The notes under the pieces were generated by a model, which saw only the letters and a list, made by a program, of their open reading frames with translations, made no database searches and was not told the DNA's origin. This document shows positions 44,573-56,530 of a DNA stretch of 64,000 nucleotides, in pieces. Origin of the DNA: a gamma proteobacterium endosymbiont of Lamellibrachia anaximandri (GTDB lineage Bacteria; Pseudomonadota; Gammaproteobacteria; Chromatiales; Chromatiaceae); the NCBI GenBank assembly GCA_016756855.1, contig JAESPD010000009.1, forward strand, positions 1 through 64,000, in the 5' to 3' direction. Within the stretch, counting starts at the first letter, position 1; each line of letters begins with the position of its first letter. Position numbers and translations under genes: made by a program.

Positions 44573-45616
44573 TCATGCAGCTTCCTGGAGCGCTGGGGGC
44601 ATGAGTGCCTCATGAACCAGTTCACTATCCAAGCCGAGCAGTTTCCCCTGGAGCAGAGCGTTAAGACGTTTCAGATCGGTGTCCCGGGCAACGAGATAGG
44701 CAAGGGCACGGGTGGCCGGAGATGGACTGAAGCGGATCAGACGCCGCATTTCACGACTGAGAGAGAAATCCAGGCGCTGTCTTGCCTGCATTGCATTTGT
44801 GGTGCCGCTGACTATCCGACGCAGCTTTGGTGGCAGTTTTTCGAGTACTGACTGGAAACTATCGAGGTTGACAAGCTCCATCAACCGGTTGCGATCGAGG
44901 GTTTTTCCGAATGGAACGAGCAGATAGTAGGTCTCACCGGAGGAGAGCTGGTACATGAAACGGTAGCGCAACAGCCAAAGCAGGTTTTGCCGGTCGGTGA
45001 GCATGCCGATCAGCTCTTTCAGTCCCTCCCGGTCAATCTGGCTATTGCTGTTGCTGTATTTCACCATGCCCTGGAAGTAACTGCGGTCGATGGCGGCATC
45101 CAGGGAGAAGGGTTCATTCTTCTCCTCGTAGACCTGTCTTGCCTGGCGGGCTATCGATTGATAGGGCCCATGTTCGAGCAGGTGCAACATCTCCAGTATG
45201 TTCTCCGCCTGCAGCAGTTTTTCATGAGGGAGTCGGATGATGTCCGGCAGATGGTGTAGATAGCTGCTGACCTCCTCAAGACTGAGTTCGTTCAGTTTGC
45301 AACGGATCAGAGTCTTCAGGTTGAAAAGGGCGAATTTGCGGGACCAGTAGATCAGCAGTACCCGGGAAGTGCCGTCCAATGGACGCAGGAGTACCGAGAG
45401 GTCCGACATCAGGGAGTGAAGCAGCGACTGTTCCAGTGCATGATTCAGTTGTTGGGGCGCAAGAGAGGATTCGATGATTCCAGTCAGGCCAAATGTGCCA
45501 CTCAGCTCTTCCAGAGACATGTCCAACAGTTCAAGAATTCGGTCGTCTGTGAATAGCTGCGTGGCGAAGATATTGACGCGGGTTTTGAGATAGGTTTGGG
45601 ATGCGCTGCTGTTCAT
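44573..45616 (-). CDS. atpC: V/A-type ATPase subunit C
   Basis: Subunit C (347 residues) is the all-helical AC39-type connector between the central stalk and the c-ring. Family segments are the N-terminal YLKTRVNIFATQLFTDDRIL and NLKTLIRCKLNELSLEEV in the middle. SYFQGMVKYSN (family ldxxYF) and NLLWLLRYRFMYQLSSGETYY follow. The position after the G/H-like gene and before I fits. Confidence 0.9.
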   Translation of the reverse strand: MNSSASQTYLKTRVNIFATQLFTDDRILELLDMSLEELSGTFGLTGIIESSLAPQQLNHALEQSLLHSLMSDLSVLLRPLDGTSRVLLIYWSRKFALFNLKTLIRCKLNELSLEEVSSYLHHLPDIIRLPHEKLLQAENILEMLHLLEHGPYQSIARQARQVYEEKNEPFSLDAAIDRSYFQGMVKYSNSNSQIDREGLKELIGMLTDRQNLLWLLRYRFMYQLSSGETYYLLVPFGKTLDRNRLMELVNLDSFQSVLEKLPPKLRRIVSGTTNAMQARQRLDFSLSREMRRLIRFSPSPATRALAYLVARDTDLKRLNALLQGKLLGLDSELVHEALMPPALQEAA

Positions 45617-45623
45617 TGTTTGA

Positions 45624-45947
45624 TCAGTCGTCAGCAGCCGGATCCGTCAATAGCTGGAATGCGGCATCCAGCGCATCATCCTCCCTTGTTTCGGCATACT
45701 CCCTTAGTTGAGTGTGGTGCTCGTCGAAACGCCGTTTCAGCTCGGCGATCGTCTGGTCGGATCGGCTGTTGGCTTTGTCGAGAAACGATGCATGCAGTTC
45801 AGGAATCCGGTTTTCAAACCGGGTCTCCTGCACGCGGACTTCCTGCAGTGCATCGTGGATGATCCGCTCCCGTTCCTCGTTGGCTTGCTGGTGGAGCTGC
45901 TCCGCCTGCATCTCGGCGTCGAGCAGTCGCTGTAGATTCTCGTCCAT
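45624..45947 (-). CDS. V/A-type ATPase peripheral-stalk G/H-like subunit
   Basis: This 107-residue, almost entirely helical and charged protein starts MDENLQRLLDAEMQAEQLHQ. It continues with heptad-like Glu/Arg-rich sequence (RIIHDALQEVRVQETRFENR, TIAELKRRFDEHHTQLREYA). This is the pattern of the G/H subunit that pairs with E in the peripheral stalk. It is the first gene of the ATPase operon, 7 nt ahead of subunit C. Assignment is by position, size and coiled-coil character rather than by a strong motif. Confidence 0.78.
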   Translation of the reverse strand: MDENLQRLLDAEMQAEQLHQQANEERERIIHDALQEVRVQETRFENRIPELHASFLDKANSRSDQTIAELKRRFDEHHTQLREYAETREDDALDAAFQLLTDPAADD

Positions 45948-46154
45948 TGCCTTCGGCAGTTCTTGTTAGGTTTACCCAAGTGTAGCCAAATATAGAGCAC
46001 TTGTGATTGCAATGATCAAACTGCGTTGAGCCAGATCATTATTTGATCTCTTTAGCCTGCTGCGAAGGATCTGTCGATGGGTAAATCGCGGCGAGACGTC
46101 GCACCTGTAATTGAATACCCTTTCCGCGATGGGGGTAGTCTACTGATCAATCTG

Positions 46155-46568
46155 TCAGTGCAGAAGATTGTGGAGAATAAGTTCAGGCTGCGGAATCGGG
46201 CTGCGACTCAGGGCCGTGCCGATGATGTAGAAGTAACAGGTCAATGCCAGCATGCCGGCCCAAGTGCGGATCCGTCGGTTGCGTCCACGCTTGAGCGCGA
46301 TGCTGCCGATGATGATATAGGCCAGCAGCGCGACCAGCTTCGCGGTGAGCCAGCCGTTTACCAATGGGTATTGCCGGATCATCAGAGCCATGGCCAGTCC
46401 ACTGAAGAGCAGGAGAGTGTCGTTGACATGGGGGACGACTCTTATCCAGCCTCCTTTCTCCTGCAGCGTATTCGATAACATCCAGAGATAGCGTTGCACA
46501 AACATCATGCCCGTAATAACGACCGTCGTGACGTGAAGGTATTTGATCCAGGGGTAGAGTTCTGTCAT
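46155..46568 (-). CDS. SirB2 family membrane protein
   Basis: This 137-residue inner-membrane protein has four hydrophobic segments. The SirB2 signature is LYPWIKYLHVTTVVITGMMF, then RVVPHVNDTLLLFSGLAMA and LTAKLVALLAYIIIGSIALK. SirB2 was linked to invasion-gene regulation in Salmonella, but its biochemical function is unknown. It stands alone upstream of the ATPase operon on the same strand. The 207-nt gap between them holds no feature that I recognise. Confidence 0.88.
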   Translation of the reverse strand: MTELYPWIKYLHVTTVVITGMMFVQRYLWMLSNTLQEKGGWIRVVPHVNDTLLLFSGLAMALMIRQYPLVNGWLTAKLVALLAYIIIGSIALKRGRNRRIRTWAGMLALTCYFYIIGTALSRSPIPQPELILHNLLH

Positions 46569-46644
46569 CTCGGGGGAAATCGTTGGCTTGCTCTGATAAA
46601 TCAGTCAGACTGAAGTATGCAGCTCAAAGTCGCATTGCTTAATG

Positions 46645-47370
46645 TCAATCTTTAGGGGCTGAAAGGTGTTTTATCTCCGTTATGTTTACCTGGTTATTTT
46701 CAACTGTCCAGCTTACATTGAAGTCGTAGAGGGTCATGCCGAATTTTCGCTCGGTGCTGCCCGTTTTGAGATAGGCCGGGCGCGGGTCGTTTTCGAATAC
46801 CTGCCGCAGCAGCCTGCGAATGTGATCAGCCTGTTTTGCCTCTACGTTTTCCAGCCAGGCTTCAGCCTGGTTTGAGTAGGACAGTGCGATAGATTGGCCC
46901 GGTGGATCCGGTGCATAACCGGAATGTGCGTCAGGTATGGCGTCGGTGTAAGGGAGGTAGGGTTTGATGTCGAGTACCGGCGTGCCGTCCAGCAGATCAA
47001 TGCCGCTCAAGTGCAGCTCGACACCTTTGTCATTGTATTTGACCTCGTTGAGCCGAACCACCGAAAGGCCAATGGGGTTGGGCCGAAACGGGCTGCGTGA
47101 GGCGAATACCCCGACTCGCTGATTTCCACCGAGCCGTGGTGGACGCACCGTGGGTTTCCACTGCTCCCTTAGCGCCGCGTGAAAGACGAAGTTGACCCAG
47201 ATATGGGAGTAGCCCTCAAGCGCTTTGAAGGCTTCCGGCCGGTTGAAAGGCGGAACTATCTCCAGCGTGGCCAGGGCCTCGGGAATCAATCCCGGTTGGC
47301 GGGGGATGCCGAATTTCTCTTTGAAACAGGAGTGTATGATGCCAATGGGCGTGAATTCATACTTGAACAT
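46645..47370 (-). CDS. trmO: tRNA (N6-threonylcarbamoyladenosine-37)-N6-methyltransferase
   Basis: TrmO (YaeB/TsaA) methylates t6A37 in threonine tRNAs using SAM. The 241-residue protein shows the family start FKYEFTPIGIIHSCFKEKFG, then LEGYSHIWVNFVFH and the diagnostic FASRSPFRPNPIGLSVVRL. LDGTPVLDIKPYLPYTDAI and the C-terminal YDFNVSWTVENN follow. It lies 11 nt after the SDR gene's stop on the same strand. Confidence 0.94.
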   Translation of the reverse strand: MFKYEFTPIGIIHSCFKEKFGIPRQPGLIPEALATLEIVPPFNRPEAFKALEGYSHIWVNFVFHAALREQWKPTVRPPRLGGNQRVGVFASRSPFRPNPIGLSVVRLNEVKYNDKGVELHLSGIDLLDGTPVLDIKPYLPYTDAIPDAHSGYAPDPPGQSIALSYSNQAEAWLENVEAKQADHIRRLLRQVFENDPRPAYLKTGSTERKFGMTLYDFNVSWTVENNQVNITEIKHLSAPKD

Positions 47371-47381
47371 AATGATCTGAA

Positions 47382-48095
47382 TTATTTTTTACCGAAATCC
47401 ACGACCTTCTTCAGTGGACTGAGATTGATTTCATCGAACACAGTACCAGGATGTGCCTGGATGATCATGACAACGGCCTCTGCGATGTCCTCGGGGCGGA
47501 TGTGATTTTCCGGGACCTGGCCTGGGGCAAAGTCCAGATCCTGGAAAAAACCGGTTTTCACCATGCCGGGATTGATCAGACTGACCCGCATCCCGCCGGC
47601 GGCACACTCCTGCCGCAGCGATTGGGTCAGACCCCGCAGTGCGAATTTACATGCGGAGTAGACCGCGCCTTTGGGACCGCCGCTCAAGGCAGCTTCGGAC
47701 CCGATAACGACCAGGTCGCCAAAACCCTGTTTCTTGATCCTTGGAATGAATGCCCGCGCAACGAAGATGTGTTGGATCAGATTTACCTCCACCATCTCCT
47801 GAATCTGGCGGTAGGAGAACTCTTCCAAAGAACCGAAGCGTCCGTAACCGGCATTCAATATCAGCCCGTCGATATCGGGATGGGCACGGGCAATCTCTCC
47901 GAGGCGGTGCGGCAGTCCCTCAAGATCAGCAAGGTCGAGTTCGACCGGTGTGAAATTCTCCGGTACCGTCTCCCACTCGGAAAAATCCCGGCCAACGCCG
48001 ATCACCTCTATATCGGTGGCCAGCAGACGCCGGGCAATCGTCGCCCCAATGCCGCGGCTGGCGCCGGTTATAAGTATTGTGCGTGATTCAGTCAC
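47382..48095 (-). CDS. Short-chain dehydrogenase/reductase
   Basis: This 237-residue classical SDR has the NAD(P) motif ITGASRGIGATIARRL, LILNAGYGRFG, the catalytic Ser in GSEAALSGGP, and the YSACKFALRGLTQSLRQE motif. The last supplies the catalytic Tyr and Lys. The start is GTG 48095. The substrate cannot be assigned. It is probably co-transcribed with trmO downstream. Confidence 0.9.
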   Translation of the reverse strand: MTESRTILITGASRGIGATIARRLLATDIEVIGVGRDFSEWETVPENFTPVELDLADLEGLPHRLGEIARAHPDIDGLILNAGYGRFGSLEEFSYRQIQEMVEVNLIQHIFVARAFIPRIKKQGFGDLVVIGSEAALSGGPKGAVYSACKFALRGLTQSLRQECAAGGMRVSLINPGMVKTGFFQDLDFAPGQVPENHIRPEDIAEAVVMIIQAHPGTVFDEINLSPLKKVVDFGKK

Positions 48096-48159
48096 TGTGT
48101 TCCCCTTGTGGACGAACTGGCCGGTAGGTTATCGAAAATCGTGCCTACGCCTTGAATAG

Positions 48160-48762
48160 TTACAATTCGACTATATTAACCGGGCCGGAAAGAAGCAGTT
48201 CAATAATGTCTATCTTCGCCTGAATCAAGGCGGAAACCATCTTTCCGCTGATGCGGCGATGTGAGTTGGTTTGATTGTCGGAGACTATTTTTATTATCCG
48301 TATCTGTTCCAACCCGGCAAACTGGCTGACGGCGCCGGTAAAGCCAGCTGCCTCCATATCATAGGCTGCAGAATCCGGATAGTCATCCACTGCGGTTTCC
48401 ACTGTCACCAGATTGCAACCGGGGACCGTTGCAACGGGTTGGATGGGTAGTATCCAGCGCTTTTTTGTTTTTTGGTCTGTTACCTGGTTGATTGTCAGAA
48501 GGGTGCCGACTGGCAAGTCTGCATGACCGGCGATGCCCAAATTGTACCAATAGGGACTGGGGTGGCGATTCAAATTATGTAACAGGTTTACGCTTTCGCG
48601 AACGGCCTTCTCTCCTGCTCCAGAGACTACCAGCGCCATATCCCGGCCAGTGTAGACAGGCGGCCTGGTGGCAGGTTGCAGACGCTCAAGTTCAAACGTC
48701 CGGATCAAGGGCTTGGCCTCCGGCGGCAGGGCAATCACGATGTTACGGCCGGCAGAGATCAT
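48160..48762 (-). CDS. Nucleoside phosphorylase/nucleosidase superfamily protein
   Basis: This 200-residue protein resembles MTA/SAH nucleosidases and hopanoid-associated phosphorylases. It has VVSGAGEKAVRESVNLL, then YNLGIAGHADLPVGTLLTI and the substrate-binding YDMEAAGFTGAVSQF. It ends with KIVSDNQTNSHRRISGK. It is shorter than MtnN, and the exact substrate is open. Its start overlaps the stop of the upstream glycosyltransferase (ATGA), implying a joint role, perhaps in lipid or surface-glycan metabolism. Confidence 0.8.
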   Translation of the reverse strand: MISAGRNIVIALPPEAKPLIRTFELERLQPATRPPVYTGRDMALVVSGAGEKAVRESVNLLHNLNRHPSPYWYNLGIAGHADLPVGTLLTINQVTDQKTKKRWILPIQPVATVPGCNLVTVETAVDDYPDSAAYDMEAAGFTGAVSQFAGLEQIRIIKIVSDNQTNSHRRISGKMVSALIQAKIDIIELLLSGPVNIVEL

Positions 48763-49598
48763 GGTTGACTGGTGTGCTGCGAACGATAGCGTGTCTGTAA
48801 TTCTCGGTAGAAGTCGGCCCTTTCCTGTTTGCCTCGCTTCTCGGCGCCTTTGGCCATTATTTCCGCCTTTTTCAGCAGCATCTCTATCGCGGCGCAGCGA
48901 TCATTCTCCTGCAACCTTTTGTCCTGAATGATCCTTTCCAGTGCCTGAATGCGAAAGCGATCCATGCCCCAATGCTTGTGCGACAGTTGATCCGCGTGTC
49001 CGCCATATTTGGTGATGAGCGGCTCCGGCAGAAACAGTACCGGCTCGGTGGCACAGATGCGCAGCCAGAGGTCGTAGTCCTCGCAGGCTGGAAGTCTCTC
49101 ATCGAACAGCCCAATGCTGTCGAACAGGGATCTGTGCAGAATGGCGGAGGAGGGGGAAATAGCACAGAGCGGCAGGCAGCGGTCAAAGATGAAACCGCCA
49201 CTCTTGGCGTGTTTGTGCATTGCATTGGCCCTGACCCCGTTCCTGATCCATATCTCCTCTGTGTGGCAGATAAGGTGGCCTGGTTTGGCCTTCAGTGCGT
49301 CAGATTGCAACTGGAGTTTCTGCGGCAGCCAGGCATCATCCGAATCGAGCAGTGCGATCCACCCTCCTTGAGCCTCGCGAATTCCCCGATTGCGTGCGCT
49401 GCTGACGCCCTGATTGGACTGGTGGAGGTAACGGCATTGCGGGTATTGACGGCTGATCAGATCGGCTGTTTCATCGGTAGAACCGTCATCGACCACAATC
49501 ACTTCATCTGGTGCAAGATGCTGGGAGAGAACTGAATCCAGCGCCCTTGGTAGCGTGTCAACGCGGTTGTAGGTGGGAATGATGACGGAAATCTGCAT
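48759..49598 (-). CDS. Family 2 glycosyltransferase
   Basis: This 279-residue GT-A-fold transferase has the N-terminal signature ISVIIPTYNRVDTLPRALDS, then VIVVDDGSTDETADLI, SSARNRGIREAQG and the DxD-like ALLDSDDAWLPQKLQ. The donor and acceptor are unknown; surface polysaccharide or lipid is likely. It is coupled to the downstream nucleosidase-like gene. Confidence 0.9.
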   Translation of the reverse strand: MQISVIIPTYNRVDTLPRALDSVLSQHLAPDEVIVVDDGSTDETADLISRQYPQCRYLHQSNQGVSSARNRGIREAQGGWIALLDSDDAWLPQKLQLQSDALKAKPGHLICHTEEIWIRNGVRANAMHKHAKSGGFIFDRCLPLCAISPSSAILHRSLFDSIGLFDERLPACEDYDLWLRICATEPVLFLPEPLITKYGGHADQLSHKHWGMDRFRIQALERIIQDKRLQENDRCAAIEMLLKKAEIMAKGAEKRGKQERADFYRELQTRYRSQHTSQP

Positions 49599-49668
49599 TC
49601 CCGGAGCATACCTTTTTCTGCTCCGGGGCGGGAGCGTTCAATCTCTTTTGGTCTAATCCCCGCTGCGA

Positions 49669-52713
<3,045 letters not shown>

Positions 52714-53087
52714 AGACTCAGGATTCGTCGATGGTACTGACCCATAGAGTCAGGTGAATCCAAAAACTCGATGTGGCGCGGTGACAGTCCCTGTTTCGAT
52801 AGGCATTTTTTTCTCCAATATTAACAATACAATGTGCCGCTCCACCTCTTAGCGGCTGATGGCTGGAAAAATTGAGGTCGCAGGGAATATTTGGAGCGTG
52901 TTTACATTTGTTTGCATTAGTCCTTTAATTCTGTGAAGCAGTTCGCGAAAATCAATGGCCTGGAGTGAGCAAAATGAGAAGGATCACCCAAAGATGACTG
53001 TCAGACCGTGTAAAACTCCACGTTCAACAGATATCGTGGATTGAAACGACTGACTTTGCAGCATCTACAACCCAAGTGGAGGGGAGT
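52714..53087. other. Intergenic region, part of a tandem duplication
   Basis: This 374-nt spacer separates the divergent hybrid-kinase and sigma-factor genes and must hold both promoters. From about 52830 onward it is similar to 54195-54441, for example in AATTGAGGT(C/T)G..., GTTTAC, and AAATGAGAAGGA followed by CCCAA.GATG. So the control region was duplicated together with the sigma gene. No gene or RNA was recognised inside it. Confidence 0.7.
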
Positions 53088-53897
53088 ATGAGTAAACGGA
53101 GGTTCGATGTTGAAGCCTTGATGGCGAATTTCATGGAAGGCGATACAGACGCGTTTGAAAGTCTCTATGAGCGGTACAAGGGCAGAATCTATCGGTATGT
53201 CGTGCGGCATTGCGGTACAGGCGAACAGGGTAGGTTGCTCTACCAAAAGTTCTGGACAGGTTTTGTCGAAGCACGTGCTCTTTCACCCACCCCGAGACAC
53301 CTCAAGACCAGTCTCTACAGGATTTTGCATCGACAACTGCGTAGCTTCTGTCAGGAGAGTGGGGAAACAGCAGCCTATCCAGTTGGAGAACTGGTTGCAG
53401 GGGACGATGGCGTACAGTGGGGTGTGCTACTGATTGACCTGATACGTTCGTTGTCATACCGGCAACGGGAGTCTTTTCTCTTTCGCTATGAAATAGGGCT
53501 GAACTGCGCGGCAATCGCGCTGGTGCTCGGAGAGTCCGGCTTTACCATTGAAGAGCGTATCCGGTCGGCTGAACAGGAGCTTGCAGTGCGATTGGCGGCT
53601 GCGGGCTGTGCAGATACGACCAGGGAGGCGCTGAAGTCTTACTACAGCGAAACCCGAAGGGTGAAACCGCCCGTCACCTGGGATAGGGATATTCTTCAGG
53701 TGCTACCCCAGTGGCTGGGCGAGAAGGCGCCACAAGAAGAAAGCAACGAGACAGGGATGCAGACCGGTCTGTTGGCGCGTGGATTCAGTGCTGCATTTCG
53801 AAGGTTGAAATCGGGGTCTGGTGCCCTAGCAAATGGCCTTCGGCAGAGTGTTGAGCCTGCTGAAGTGAAGATGCCTTTACCTGCGACCAACCAGTAG
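53088..53897 (+). CDS. ECF-like RNA polymerase sigma-70 family protein
   Basis: This 269-residue sigma-70-type protein has an N-terminal region 2-like domain (FMEGDTDAFESLYERYKGRIYRYV, then LYQKFWTGFVEAR). The region 4-like domain (RSLSYRQRESFLFRYEIGL, AAIALVLGESGFTIEERI) sits at about residues 120-175. A further 90 residues follow, rich in charged and small residues; such a tail is longer than in minimal ECF factors. The ATG at 53088 has a strong GGAGGGGAG ribosome site; the GTG at 53076 is part of that site. No anti-sigma gene is adjacent. A paralog lies 1354 nt downstream. Confidence 0.82.
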   Translation: MSKRRFDVEALMANFMEGDTDAFESLYERYKGRIYRYVVRHCGTGEQGRLLYQKFWTGFVEARALSPTPRHLKTSLYRILHRQLRSFCQESGETAAYPVGELVAGDDGVQWGVLLIDLIRSLSYRQRESFLFRYEIGLNCAAIALVLGESGFTIEERIRSAEQELAVRLAAAGCADTTREALKSYYSETRRVKPPVTWDRDILQVLPQWLGEKAPQEESNETGMQTGLLARGFSAAFRRLKSGSGALANGLRQSVEPAEVKMPLPATNQ

Positions 53898-54008
53898 CTG
53901 CGAAGGCTACTTTATGGTGGCAGTTTGTGACCACCGCCCCGCCCAGACTTACCTGTCGAAAGAATCATCGCGGCGGGGCGCCGCTCCCACAGCGCAAAAT
54001 CTTATTTA

Positions 54009-54139
54009 GTGTCCATCCAGAAACAATGTTTTAACCACGAAGCACACGAAGCACACGAAGAAAATTCATTGCTAATCAATCTTTTACCTTCGTGCTCTTC
54101 GTGCCCTTTGTGGTTAGATGTGGGTTTCCGGATAGACAC
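54009..54139. repeat. 131-bp MITE-like palindromic repeat, copy 2
   Basis: This is a well-preserved copy. The outer arms are GTGTCCATCCAGAAAC (54009-54024) and GTTTCCGGATAGACAC (54124-54139). The inner arms are ACCACGAAGCACACGAAG and CTTCGTGCCCTTTGTGGT. It has the same size as the copy at 12486-12616. The whole 53898-54441 stretch (544 nt between the sigma paralogs) otherwise holds only a GC-rich hairpin-like GCGGCGGGGCGCCGC near 53969 and the duplicated upstream region of the second sigma gene. Confidence 0.88.
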
Positions 54140-54441
54140 CATTTAGCTGTCTTCCATCCCTGCTTTCTACCTATTTGATGCCCCTATTCCCAGTATATGT
54201 GCTGCTACATCCCTAAGAGGTCGTTTGCCAGAAATATTGAGGTTGTCGGGCGAAATCGAAAATTGTTTACGAAATCCCCCTGTTTCTGCGAAATGGGTCG
54301 CGAAACCCGGTGGCGTGGTGTGAACGAAATGAGAAGGACTGCCCAATGATGCCGGACATGCCATGTAAGACTTTACACACAACAGATGCCATGGCTTGAA
54401 GCGACGGAATTTGCCGTTGCGAGAGTGCAAGTGGGGTAAAC

Positions 54442-55251
54442 GTGGGCAAACGAAAATTCGATATTGAAGGCTTGATGGCGAAATTCATGGAGGGTGATGC
54501 AGGCGCGTTTGAAAGCCTCTATGAACGGTACAAGGGCAGGATCTATCGGTATGTCGCGCGACATTGCGGTACTGGTGAGCAGGGCAGGTTGCTCTACCGA
54601 AAGGTATGGGCGGGTTTTGTCGAAGCACGCTCCCGTGCTTCCTCTCCAAGACGTCTAAAGACCCAGCTCTACAAGATGTAGCATCGACAACTGCGCGGTT
54701 TCTGTCAGAAGAGTGGGGAAACAATGGCCCACCCAATTGGTGATCTGGTCGATGGGGATGATGGCGTGCAGTGGGGAATACTGCTGGTCGATCTGGTGCG
54801 TACGTTGCCGTATCGCCAGCGGGAGTCGCTCCTATATCGTTACGAAATAGGGCTGAGCTACGCGGCGATTGCGTCGGTGTTGGGAGAGTCTGGTTTCACC
54901 ATTGAAGAGCGTATCTACTCAGCAGAACAGGAACTTGCGGTGCAGCTGGCTGCGGCGGGCTGTGCAGATACGACAAAAGATGCGCTGAAGTCTTACTACA
55001 GCGATACCCGTAGGGTGAAACCGCCTGTCACCTGGGATGGGGATATTCTTCAGGCGTTACCCCAGTGGCTGGAAGAAAAAGCGCTGAAAGAGAAAAATGA
55101 TGAGACCGGGGCACAACCTGGCCTCTTGGCGCGTGGTGTCAATGCGGCGGTTAGTGGATTAAGATTGGGAACCGGGGCATTTCAGAGAAGTTTCCGGCAG
55201 AGAGTGGGTCCAAGCCGTACGGATACGACCCTGCCTGTCACCAACCAATAG
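54442..55251 (+). pseudogene. Second ECF-like sigma gene, interrupted by an amber codon
   Basis: This is a close paralog of the gene at 53088, offset by 1354 nt. It starts with GTG 54442 (MGKRKFDIEGLMAKFMEG) and is collinear over the full length. A TAG at 54679-54681 falls where the paralog has TTG (Leu): LYRILHRQLRS in copy 1 versus LYKM-stop-HRQLRG here. Codons after the stop stay in frame and well conserved to 55251. Inactivation is therefore either recent or bypassed, for instance by restart at ATG 54724, which would yield only the region 4 half plus tail. Confidence 0.85.
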
Positions 55252-55335
55252 CTGCGGAGCTTGTCTGTTGCCAAAAATGTGACGAGCGCCGCCTGGCTGG
55301 TGTAGAATTCCCCGTTTTACCCAGCCGGATGAACC

Positions 55336-56434
55336 ATGCAAGATATCAACCCGATCACCAACAGGATCAACGACCTCAAGGGACGCACCCAGTCCCTGAG
55401 GGGGTATCTTTGACTACCCTGAGAAACAGGAACGTCTGACTGAGGTTCTGCGGGAACTCGAAGACCCGGCGATCTGGAATGACCCTGCGAAGGCGCAGAC
55501 CCTGGGGCGCGAACGGGCGACGCTGGAAACCATCGTGCTTACCATCGATGAATTGGAAGGTGGCCTCGGTGATGCCGCCGACCTGCTCGAGATGGCTGTG
55601 GAGGAGGAGGACGAAGAGACGGTCTCCTCTGTGGCAGGGGATCTCGAATCTTACGAGCAGCAGATATCCTCACTGGAGTTCCGGCGCATGTTCTCCGGCG
55701 AGATGGATCCTTCCAACGCATTCCTTGATATCCAGGCTGGCTCCGGTGGCACAGAGGCCCAGGACTGGGCTGAGATGCTGCTGCGCATGTATCTGCGTTG
55801 GGGCGAGGCGCGGGGCTTCAAGACCGAATTAATGGAAGTTTCATCCGGTGAAGTGGCGGGGATCAAGTCGGCCACCATCAGGTTCGGCGGCGACTACGCC
55901 TTCGGCTGGCTGCGTACCGAGATTGGCGTACACCGGCTGGTGCGAAAATCCCCCTTTGATTCCGGCAATCGCCGTCATACTTCTTTTGCGGCGGTGTTTG
56001 TCTCCCCTGAGATCGACGACTCCATCGAGGTGGAGATCAATCCGGCAGACTTGCGTATCGACGTCTATAGAGCCAGCGGCGCTGGGGGGCAGCACGTCAA
56101 CCGCACCGAGTCGGCAGTGCGCATCACCCACAACCCCACAGGTACGGTGGTGCAGTGTCAGAACGACCGCTCCCAGCACAAGAACAAAGATCATGCGATG
56201 AAGCAGCTGCGGGCCAAGCTCTACGAATTGGAGATCCAGAAACAGCGCGAAACTCAGGCGGCGGTGGAGGAGACCAAGTCCGATATCGGCTGGGGCAGTC
56301 AGATCCGTTCCTACGTGCTCGACCAGTCACGCATCAAGGATCTGCGAACAGGCGTGGAGACGGGCAATACCCAAGCGGTGCTTGACGGTGCGCTCGACCA
56401 GTTCATCGAGGCGAGCCTGAAAAGCGGGCTGTAA
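55336..56434 (+). CDS. prfB: Peptide chain release factor 2 (programmed frameshift)
   Basis: RF2 recognises UGA and UAA. The zero frame from ATG 55336 encodes 25 residues, ending G-Y-L before an in-frame TGA at 55411. A +1 shift continues with D-Y-P-E-K-Q in the frame ending at 56434. The combined product is 365 residues, the normal RF2 size. Motifs include [20 protein letters not shown] and the peptidyl-hydrolysis GGQ in [18 protein letters not shown]. lysS follows after 96 nt, the usual prfB-lysS order. Confidence 0.96.
55402..55414 (+). promoter_or_regulatory. prfB +1 programmed frameshift site
   Basis: The sequence AGGGGGTATCTTTGAC (around 55399-55414) matches the classic RF2 recoding signal: an internal Shine-Dalgarno-like AGGGGG, a slippery CTT and an in-frame TGA followed by C. 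Low RF2 slows termination at TGA and promotes the +1 slip, giving autoregulation. Confidence 0.96.
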
Positions 56435-56440
56435 TTTCTA

Positions 56441-56502
56441 AGCCACCAAAGACACAAAAATCCGCAGAACGAACCTTCCTATTCTTTGCGCCCTTGGTGG
56501 CT
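56441..56502. repeat. Diverged relative of the MITE-like repeat
   Basis: Arms AGCCACCAAAGACACAAAAA and TTTGCGCCCTTGGTGGCT form an imperfect inverted repeat resembling the inner arms of the 131-bp elements (ACCACGAAG.ACACGAAG). It lies between prfB and lysS and may affect read-through. Confidence 0.6.
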
Positions 56503-56530
56503 CCATTTATCAGGTTTTGAACAGAATAAA

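Noticed and set aside
53940-54000. Extra REP copy around GCGGCGGGGCGCCGC
   Set aside because: It is a GC-rich hairpin but does not share the AAGCG(T/C)AGCGGA core of the three REP-like copies.
54679-54681. Amber codon read as pyrrolysine in the second sigma copy
   Set aside because: The paralog has leucine at this site, no pyl genes are in the window, and gammaproteobacterial context makes it unlikely. A point mutation explains it.
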